6,028 nt of DNA from Candidatus Woesearchaeota archaeon. Its GTDB lineage: Archaea > Nanoarchaeota > Nanoarchaeia > Woesearchaeales > JAGVZT01. The notes beneath the pieces are model-generated. The model was not told the origin of the DNA. It worked only from the letters and a program-made list of their open reading frames with translations, and searched no databases. A program made the translations under genes and the position numbers. This document shows positions 1 through 5,315 of the stretch, in pieces. The stretch spans positions 1-6,028 of the forward strand of contig JAFCGF010000086.1 of the NCBI GenBank assembly GCA_017608295.1, in the 5' to 3' direction. Within the stretch, counting starts at the first letter, position 1. Every line of letters starts with the position of its first letter.

Positions 1-1389
1 TTACTGCTTTACAAACTTCCCAACCTTCACTGCCTGTTCTCCGGTTACCTTTACAAGATATACCCCACTGGGCAAGGTGCTGATGTCAATCCGTGTTTTG
101 GGCTCGGTGATCTGCCTTGTGATGAGTTCCTGACCATGAAGATTCACTATGGAGAATAGACTTTTGGCTGGTGCTTCGATGGTGATGTGAGTTGAGGCGG
201 GGTTGGGAGAGATTGCAAACCATGTATTTTGGGGTTCGTTGATCCCTACATATACAGAGTCGTATTTCATTACGGTAACTTTTCCATCATATGCAAAATC
301 ACTATAAGCAACAAGAGGAACGCCAGAAGAATTGATCGCAAGACTGATATGCCCTGCATTGCCTTCGGAAAAGGACATCTCTCCTTCAAAAATCCAACTA
401 CTCTCGGAAAACTTCTTCACACATGCTCCAGGTAGATATCCCATTCTGCAATATGCAGCGTTAAGTTGTCCCAATTGATTTGTCGCTAGACTAATTTTAT
501 TTATATAGCAACCAGTAAAACCAGCTGGACCAACATAACTCCAACTCGTGTCATTATATGACATTACTGATCCATTTAAACCGGCACTTCCATCCGTAAA
601 TCCTACATAAGGTGTTCCAGATTCATCAATGATAAGTTTTGTTCTTGAAATCGTGGCAATTGAAAATCCCGGTGATCCAACATACTCCCAAACTGTTCCG
701 TTAAATTTCATTACAGAAGCCTTATTCTCATAGGACTCATCTGGGAATGCAAGATGTGGTTCATCTGCTGGACTGAAAGCGAGGCTTATATGACCTGATG
801 TCGATTCAGTAAATCCCGGTGAACCTATATATTCCCATTCAACACCATTAAACTTCATGACAGAAGCTCTCCACAAGTGATATTTATCTTGAAATGCAAC
901 ATGAGGAATCCCGGCTTGATTGAAAGCAATATTTGGATAATCGGCATAACCGGAAGAGATACCACGTGGACCAACAAATTCCCATTGACCTTTGCTAAAC
1001 TTCATAACAGATACTTTAGCCGTATCTAGTAAGACATCCAAAAAAGCAATATAAGGCTGGTCATCTGGACTTAGAGCAAAGCTAAGATCAAAAGACACAG
1101 AATTAACAACACTTGAGACATCACCAACATCCACCCAGTTACCGTTATCAAATTTCATGACCACCGGGGTGTAGTCAGCCCAATTGTCAGTAAAAGCTAC
1201 ATATGGCACTCCAGAATTGCTGATGTCTAAATTAATCGAAAAAGCCCGACCCTGTGAGAAACCTGGCATTCCAACATACTTCCACATATAATCTGAGGGA
1301 GAAGATTTCTGCCACTCCTGAGCCGGAAGAACCAGCGGAAAGAGGAGGAGGATAAGCCAGATCCTTGATATTTTAGCTGGGGTGTTCAC
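1..1389 (-). CDS. Secreted seven-repeat beta-propeller-like protein with T9SS type A C-terminal sorting domain
   Basis: 462 residues, complete: TAA stop at 1-3, GTG start at 1387-1389. The GTG is chosen because an in-frame stop lies three codons upstream and it gives a clean signal peptide (K6 and R9, hydrophobic 10-21, cleavage near LPAQ at 21-24). Residues 36-378 hold seven repeats of about 49 residues. Each begins with an aromatic W-x-x-V/I-G motif (W36, W85, W136, W185, W234, W283, W332), has a central G-x-P-x-V-A-F-x-D strand, and ends in a VMKF-like strand (77, 128, 177, 226, 275, 324, 373). Seven such units suggest a seven-bladed propeller (inference). Residues 388-462 are a typical T9SS type A sorting domain: SPNP at 394, GQEL near 419, LPSGVYLVKV at 439-448. 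The protein should therefore be exported by Sec, passed through the T9SS and attached to the surface or released. The start overlaps the stop of the upstream TonB-C gene. Ligand or enzyme activity is unknown; a binding or recognition role is a guess. Confidence 0.9.
   Translation of the reverse strand: MNTPAKISRIWLILLLFPLVLPAQEWQKSSPSDYMWKYVGMPGFSQGRAFSINLDISNSGVPYVAFTDNWADYTPVVMKFDNGNWVDVGDVSSVVNSVSFDLSFALSPDDQPYIAFLDVLLDTAKVSVMKFSKGQWEFVGPRGISSGYADYPNIAFNQAGIPHVAFQDKYHLWRASVMKFNGVEWEYIGSPGFTESTSGHISLAFSPADEPHLAFPDESYENKASVMKFNGTVWEYVGSPGFSIATISRTKLIIDESGTPYVGFTDGSAGLNGSVMSYNDTSWSYVGPAGFTGCYINKISLATNQLGQLNAAYCRMGYLPGACVKKFSESSWIFEGEMSFSEGNAGHISLAINSSGVPLVAYSDFAYDGKVTVMKYDSVYVGINEPQNTWFAISPNPASTHITIEAPAKSLFSIVNLHGQELITRQITEPKTRIDISTLPSGVYLVKVTGEQAVKVGKFVKQ
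250..1284 (-). repeat. Seven tandem coding repeats of about 147 bp (propeller blades)
   Basis: The DNA encodes seven consecutive units with tryptophan-to-tryptophan spacings of 49, 51, 49, 49, 49 and 49 residues. Conservation is strongest at the W-x-Y-V-G-x-x-G-F-S and VMKFN segments. The fifth to seventh units are the most diverged (VMSY, VKKF and VMKY in place of VMKF). This is protein-level repetition with diverged DNA, not a recent tandem expansion. Confidence 0.8.
1386..1389 (-). promoter_or_regulatory. GTGA stop/start overlap (translational coupling)
   Basis: The TGA stop of the TonB-C gene (1388-1386) shares bases with the GTG start of the propeller gene (1389-1387). On the minus strand the start is preceded by GAGAAAAA, giving only a weak GAG ribosome-binding match about five bases away. 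Together these suggest that ribosomes finishing the first gene re-start on the second, so the two proteins are made together. Confidence 0.65.
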
Positions 1390-1799
1390 TTTTTCTCATG
1401 GTTAGAGCCGATCCTGATGGGCATTGCAAATGTTTTTTCAACTTTAGCTCCGTCCTTTTCAGCAGGAATCCATTTGGGCATAAGCGAAAACACTCTCAGC
1501 ATCTCTTTGTCCAGCACATCATTGATCCCATGTATTACTGTAACCCCCTTGAGTATTCCTGATGTGTCAACTGTTATTTTCAAGAAGATTCTCCCCAAAG
1601 TACCTGGTTGTATAAGTGAATCCTGGAAATGTTGATTAATGAATGAACGCATTTCATTACCTCCGCCGGGATATGAAGGCTCCTCAGGATTTGGGAAACA
1701 AACCTCACCAGAGGATTTAACCTTTACCTCTTTGTCGGTTTGTGCCTGGCAGACGAAAGACATACCAGTAAGCAAAATGGTGAAGAACAGGATTCTCAT
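1386..1799 (-). CDS. Secreted TonB C-terminal-domain protein (energy transducer TonB-like)
   Basis: 137 residues from the ATG at 1799. A signal peptide is visible: MRI, hydrophobic 3-16, then CQAQ at 17-20 as the likely signal peptidase I site. Residues about 41-130 match the Bacteroidota TonB-C pattern: PSYPGGGNEM (41-50) followed by SFINQHF, GRIFLKITVD (69-78), G-x-LKGVTVIHGIND (81-94), LDKEMLRV (96-103), MPKWIPA (107-113), then K-x-x-A-K-V and MPIRI (126-130). In classical TonB this fold contacts outer-membrane receptors. Here the proline-rich spacer and a permanent inner-membrane anchor are absent, so a free periplasmic or secreted role is more likely (inference). The open frame extends in-phase to an ATG at 1892 (168 residues). 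I prefer 1799 because it puts the signal peptide at the N-terminus; the longer form would add a basic 31-residue leader. No strong Shine-Dalgarno supports either start. The FVC segment is a poor lipobox, so a lipoprotein is unlikely. Confidence 0.8.
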   Translation of the reverse strand: MRILFFTILLTGMSFVCQAQTDKEVKVKSSGEVCFPNPEEPSYPGGGNEMRSFINQHFQDSLIQPGTLGRIFLKITVDTSGILKGVTVIHGINDVLDKEMLRVFSLMPKWIPAEKDGAKVEKTFAMPIRIGSNHEKK

Positions 1800-1901
1800 G
1801 GGATTTTTGAACAGAGCACAAGCATGTAGCTTTCCTGTGGGTTTTGCCCGGAATTTCTTTTGTGTTTGTTTCATCTCTATTACGTTCACCATCTTGTTTG
1901 A

Positions 1902-1922
1902 CCTGCCTGGTTTAGGGGCAGG
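1902..1922 (-). other. Hairpin between the SIR2-like gene and the TonB-C gene
   Basis: Perfect 6-bp inverted repeat CCTGCC / GGCAGG (1902-1907 and 1917-1922) with a 9-base loop, 17 bases past the TAA of the SIR2-like gene. On the minus strand it is followed by TCAAACAAG, with no T-tract, so it is not a textbook intrinsic terminator. It could stabilise or separate the upstream transcript. If translation began at 1892, its GGCAGG arm would overlap the only Shine-Dalgarno-like bases. Confidence 0.35.
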
Positions 1923-1938
1923 GATATTAGGAGTAATT

Positions 1939-2871
1939 TTAATTTAAAAACATATTTCGTAAAAATTCTAAGTTTTTTGATGATTTCCTTTCATTTATCA
2001 ACCTTGTATACAATTTTTTGCTTACATTTTGCACTAACTCTCTCTTTGTCAGTCCCAAATATGTACCATTGAGGACTTGGATATGATTTGCAAAATCGTC
2101 AAGTTTTAATCTATTGACGTTAGTAGAATTATAACCGAATCCAAGTATATATAAGCGTTCAGTTTCTTCAAGCACCTTATATGCATGAGAAAATTCCTCG
2201 CTAGGCATTATTTCATCATGAATAATTTTTATCGATTTTGAAGCATTTATCAACTTATCAACAGTTTGATATGATTTAGCATAATCTACAAAATCTTGTT
2301 TCCCTTCAATTTTAAGATGACCCAATTTCCCATGCAAATGAATTATTTTAATGCTCTGTAATAGGGACCATGATTCAATCTCACTGAGACCGAAAGCATT
2401 TTTAATAACTGTTAAGAAATAAAATTCGAAGGATCTGTCGTAGTTAAATGTTATAATTGACAACTTATTCGTTTTAAAATTTTTAATGTCCGTATTTAAA
2501 TGATTCCAGATATACTCATACCAATTATCCTCTTTTGGATCAAATAATTTATTGTAGTCCTCACATTTAAGCAAAGCTTGACAAATTAGTATCTTCCCAA
2601 GTTTAGTGAATTCCTTTCTGTGCTCAAGAAATGCATCAATTGATGTCCTTCCTGAAAATTCAAATTCCTCTTTAAATTTGTCTAAAAGTTTTTCTTTAAA
2701 ACCAAGATCTAAAAGCTCTTTATATTCTGTCACTTCACTAGCTGGAGTTGTATCATAATTGTATTTGTAAAGATTCTCAAGAATTAACTTATTAAGTGCT
2801 GCTCCAGAAGGGAATCCATAAGGTATACTTGCACCTGCGCCTAGAATCAATGTCGTGGATTTTGTAATCAT
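1939..2871 (-). CDS. Stand-alone SIR2-like (SIR2_2-type) protein, putative NAD-consuming defence or stress effector
   Basis: 310 residues, ATG at 2871, TAA at 1939-1941. The core motifs of the SIR2 Rossmann fold are present in order: GAGAS (11-15) for NAD binding, near the N-terminus; SIDAFLE (77-83), common in bacterial SIR2-like proteins; TFNYDR (141-146), with N143 in the place of the sirtuin catalytic Asn; HLHG (178-181), with H180 as candidate catalytic His; and LGFGYNSTN (243-251), the late nucleotide-binding loop. There are only two cysteines (97, 103) and no CxxC pairs, so the zinc module of true sirtuin deacetylases is missing. There is no signal peptide or membrane segment, so it should be cytoplasmic. 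Proteins of this type in ThsA, DSR and SIR2-pAgo systems degrade NAD during phage infection; that role here is inference, since no sensor or partner gene lies beside it. G+C is low in sampled stretches (14 of 60 at 2461-2520, 19 of 60 at 2281-2340, against 25 of 60 at 1501-1560 and 32 of 60 at 3421-3480), suggesting horizontal acquisition. No clear Shine-Dalgarno; the leader is AT-rich. Confidence 0.8.
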   Translation of the reverse strand: MITKSTTLILGAGASIPYGFPSGAALNKLILENLYKYNYDTTPASEVTEYKELLDLGFKEKLLDKFKEEFEFSGRTSIDAFLEHRKEFTKLGKILICQALLKCEDYNKLFDPKEDNWYEYIWNHLNTDIKNFKTNKLSIITFNYDRSFEFYFLTVIKNAFGLSEIESWSLLQSIKIIHLHGKLGHLKIEGKQDFVDYAKSYQTVDKLINASKSIKIIHDEIMPSEEFSHAYKVLEETERLYILGFGYNSTNVNRLKLDDFANHIQVLNGTYLGLTKRELVQNVSKKLYTRLINERKSSKNLEFLRNMFLN

Positions 2872-3142
2872 ATAATAAAAATTACACCTAACTCACTTAT
2901 TGGAGATCTTTAATTGGTTCTCCCCGATCAACTGTCGGCGGATAGGCGTAGCTGTGTGGCGTGTTTCTTTCCATAACCCAGCCTTAACCTTGTAAAGATA
3001 GTCATTTTTAGAGGGATTGCTTGTCCTTCTTGTATAAATATCATTATGAAGGGGTCATTTAGAATCCCAGATGTTTTATTTTCCCTTACAGTATCAGGAT
3101 GGCATTAGACCAAGTCGGCTAATTATAAGCCACTTCATTTAT
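2872..3142. other. Intergenic region upstream of the SIR2-like gene
   Basis: 271 bases without a convincing gene. The part nearest the SIR2-like start is AT-rich (TAATTTTTATTAT directly before the ATG). A small inverted repeat GGAGA/TCTCC (2902-2906 and 2919-2923) lies about 30 bases upstream of that start. On the minus strand TATCTTTA (3000-2993) resembles the Bacteroidota -7 element TAnnTTTG with its last base different, but no convincing TTG -33 element sits at the right spacing. The promoter of the SIR2-like gene is presumably here, unlocated. Confidence 0.5.
2920..2998. other. GC-richer intergenic block of unknown nature (possible interspersed repeat or remnant)
   Basis: Within an AT-rich spacer, about 2920-2990 is conspicuously richer in G and C (for example CGGCGGATAGGCGTAGC at 2936-2952). 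On the minus strand all three frames are open over most of the block, giving only peptides of about 25-35 residues: ATG at 2974 ending at 2897, a second from an ATG just before the TATCTTTA motif, and a third without a start. None resembles a protein I recognise. It could be a relic of a mobile element, an interspersed repeat or a small RNA. I see no terminal inverted repeats or target duplication. Confidence 0.25.
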
Positions 3143-5245
3143 TCAATCCCGTAAACACCTAACCGAAAAAGCATTTGCCCTGTAACTCGGATAATACGAC
3201 ACCGAGTAGTTTTGCTCATTCATCCCATGCGCCCATGCCTTGAACTGCCCGTGTGATGTCGATGACCAGAAGAAGGTGGCAAACGCATCAAACTCCCAGA
3301 CCCTATTGAACAAGCTTGCTCCTGTCAGCAATGCATTGAATCCTGAATATCCAGAGTACTTCAAGGGAGCTCCTGCAAAGGCGTTGTTAGTCCAGTTGGT
3401 AAAAAGGATGTTCCAGTCAGCTTCGGAAGGCACGTGCCAACCTGGAGGGCATAAGCCCTGGATATCTTCTGTGTCTTCAAACCTCATCAATTCATCCCAC
3501 TGGTATAATGCTCCCTGCTGGGCGCAGTTCATTGCCAATTCCTTGTAACAGTACTTCTCAACCATACAGTTGTCCCGTTGTGCCATCGAACCGTTGATTT
3601 GCTGACCGTGATTCAAATTGGAAGCCATCCAGCATTGACTGCCGAGCAGGACAGTAAGGTAAACTACACTATCTCTAATATCAACAAGTGATGAGCCACA
3701 TGTCATTAGGGATGAAGGGAAGACTTGAATACTGCGTGTTTTTAAAGCGGAGCATGAGGCAAAGTTGGTGTATCTATAGGTTACCTGGTGTATCCCCACT
3801 CCCGCCATTGCTGGGTTGAAATAACCGGTGATTTGATCCACCCCTGGTCCAGAATATGTGCCTCCCAAGGGGATTCCGCCTTTTAGTTTAAAGGATTTAG
3901 CATTGAGAGTTGTGATGGTATCGAAGCATACAGAGAAAGAAACATCGGGTTGTTCTCCAATAGACATGGTTACGGAGTTAGATGTAGCAGGATTACCAGT
4001 AACACAAGTTTCATTGGAAGTCAGTACACAAGTTACTACATCCCCATCTACAGGCAGATAAGAATAGATCGAAGTACTTCCCCCAGCGTTGACTCCGTTG
4101 ACCTTCCACTGAAAGCCAGGGGAACTGCCTCCGTTTGTTGGTGTTGCCGTAAAGGTAACCAGGATACCTCCGCATACTGGATTGGCTGATGGGGCGATGG
4201 TGATGCTAACAGGTAACAAGGGATTCACAATCATGGTGATGGTGTCACTGTTTGCTGGATTATTGGTTGTGCATTGTTCGCTGGATGTCAAAACACAGGA
4301 TATCTGATCGCCTGTAATAGGAGTATAAGTATATGTTGAATCATTTGTACCTACAGGTGCTCCATTCACCTTCCACTGAAACACTGGTAATACTCCTTTG
4401 TTAATGGTAGTGGCAGTGAAAGTGACTGATTCACCTTCGCATATTGGATTCTCTGATGCAGTGATAATAATAGAGACAGGAAGATTGGGAAGGACATGGA
4501 TGATCAACGAATTTGATGTATCTGGGTTGTTTGATCGGCAGGGTTCAAAAGAGGTCACTATGCAAAAGATAGTATCGGTTTGGGTAGGAATGTAAGTAAA
4601 TACTGAATCGGAGTAATTTGTGTCAACTCCGTTGATGAACCATTGCAACAATGGATTTGTGCCTGTATTTATAGAGGTTGCTGTAAAAGTTACAGGAGTA
4701 TCTGCGCATACTGTATCATCCGTCGCAAGAATATTCACATCAATGGTATCCCCGGCTTCAACCCAAACATCCAACTGGGTTGGGGTAATTGCTTCACAGG
4801 CGTTGGAATCAGTGTAGTTTACCGTGACCCATTGCCATCCGATTGTATTCCAGGTAATAGTTACTGATGTATCTATCGTCGTTCCTCCCGAAGAAATAAC
4901 TCCACCCGCCGACAACCCCCATTGATATAAACTGTTTCCCGACTCCGTAAAATAGGCTGTAGGCAGTCCAATACAAGCGCTGTCAGTTCCTGTAATACCT
5001 GGAATTGGATGCGGGTGAATTGTTACAAGTAAGGAAGAGCCGACACCGATCCCGCAGCAATTGCTCCCATATACCGATATATTTCCGGAAGTTGCAGTGC
5101 TGGTAAAATTAACTGTGATAGTATTAGTATTCTGACCGCTTATTATGGTTACTCCGATAGGAACATTCCAGAAATAGTCCGTGGCATAAGCAATCAGTGG
5201 TACAGAATATATGACTCCGTTCGCATTTTCACAAACATTTCCCAA
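3143..5245 (-). CDS. 3' part of a frameshifted surface protein: PKD-like and Ig-like repeats with C-terminal FISUMP domain
   Basis: 700 residues if read from the TTG at 5245. That start is not credible: there is no signal peptide, it begins inside a domain, and the frame stays open back to 5350. Domains: PKD-like 1 (1-80, beginning with a VCENANGVIYSVP motif) and PKD-like 2 (81-167); three Ig-like repeats of 89 residues (about 168, 257 and 346 to 431), each with P-x-C..V-T-F-T-A-T, Q-W-x-x-N-G-V/A and a C-V/I-L/V-T-S strand; a glycine-rich domain with GGTYSGPGV (461-469); and a FISUMP (Fib_succ_major) domain, 513-700, with QCWMASNLN (537-545), YQWDELM (581-587), LCPPGWHVPSEADW (598-611), FWSSTS (659-664) and terminal SVRCLRD (694-700). 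The many paired cysteines suggest disulfides after export. The protein ends in FISUMP and has no T9SS sorting domain. FISUMP function is not established; an adhesin or surface role is inferred. The missing N-terminus lies in the next open frame upstream, separated by a 19-bp duplication. Confidence 0.85.
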   Translation of the reverse strand: MGNVCENANGVIYSVPLIAYATDYFWNVPIGVTIISGQNTNTITVNFTSTATSGNISVYGSNCCGIGVGSSLLVTIHPHPIPGITGTDSACIGLPTAYFTESGNSLYQWGLSAGGVISSGGTTIDTSVTITWNTIGWQWVTVNYTDSNACEAITPTQLDVWVEAGDTIDVNILATDDTVCADTPVTFTATSINTGTNPLLQWFINGVDTNYSDSVFTYIPTQTDTIFCIVTSFEPCRSNNPDTSNSLIIHVLPNLPVSIIITASENPICEGESVTFTATTINKGVLPVFQWKVNGAPVGTNDSTYTYTPITGDQISCVLTSSEQCTTNNPANSDTITMIVNPLLPVSITIAPSANPVCGGILVTFTATPTNGGSSPGFQWKVNGVNAGGSTSIYSYLPVDGDVVTCVLTSNETCVTGNPATSNSVTMSIGEQPDVSFSVCFDTITTLNAKSFKLKGGIPLGGTYSGPGVDQITGYFNPAMAGVGIHQVTYRYTNFASCSALKTRSIQVFPSSLMTCGSSLVDIRDSVVYLTVLLGSQCWMASNLNHGQQINGSMAQRDNCMVEKYCYKELAMNCAQQGALYQWDELMRFEDTEDIQGLCPPGWHVPSEADWNILFTNWTNNAFAGAPLKYSGYSGFNALLTGASLFNRVWEFDAFATFFWSSTSHGQFKAWAHGMNEQNYSVSYYPSYRANAFSVRCLRD
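3146..3709 (-). other. FISUMP (Fib_succ_major) domain coding segment
   Basis: Residues 513-700 of the 3' fragment form a full-length FISUMP domain, recognised by Q-C-W-M..N-L, Y-Q-W-x-E, G-L-C-P-P-G-W-H-V-P-S..E-W-like and the closing S-V-R-C-L-x-D. Seven cysteines (516, 538, 560, 566, 574, 599, 697) fall within it. The domain is abundant in Fibrobacter and Bacteroidota extracellular proteins; its molecular role is unknown. Confidence 0.85.
3953..4744 (-). repeat. Three tandem 267-bp Ig-like coding repeats
   Basis: Three consecutive 89-residue units share the pattern V-S-I-x-I..N-P-V/I-C-x-G/x..V-T-F-T-A-T..P-x-x-Q-W-K-V-N-G, then a Y-x-Y-x-P strand and C-V-L-T-S-x-E-x-C-x-x-x-N-P-A-x-S. Units two and three are closest to each other; the first (from about 4744) is more diverged. 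Such arrays are typical spacer stalks of Bacteroidota surface proteins. Confidence 0.8.
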
Positions 5246-5315
5246 TCCGTTAATTTGTTGTGCTGTATCGGGTAGATAACAATCAGAAAACCTTGTAAGA
5301 AACCCATCTCCATAG

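Noticed and set aside
1743..1751. Lipobox at the end of the TonB-C protein signal peptide (Cys17)
   Set aside because: The residues before the Cys are S-F-V, which fit a lipobox poorly; CQAQ fits ordinary signal peptidase cleavage better.
1639..1947. Plus-strand open frame of 102 codons opposite the TonB-C gene
   Set aside because: It is antisense to a gene with clear domain motifs, has no recognisable domain itself, and matches the shadow pattern seen for the other plus-strand frames (229-435, 1417-1635, 3240-3548, 3858-4189, 4398-4867).
2897..2974. Small minus-strand ORF of 25 codons (ATG at 2974)
   Set aside because: No ribosome-binding sequence, no recognised motif, and other frames of the same block are equally open.
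3117..3131. GGCT...AGCC inverted repeat just downstream of the FISUMP fragment as a terminator
   Set aside because: The stem is only 4 bp and no T-tract follows on the minus strand, so it is too weak to call.
5243..5245. TTG at 5243-5245 as a genuine start of the PKD/FISUMP protein
   Set aside because: There is no signal peptide, and the frame upstream continues naturally into the interrupted SBBP repeat once the duplication is removed.
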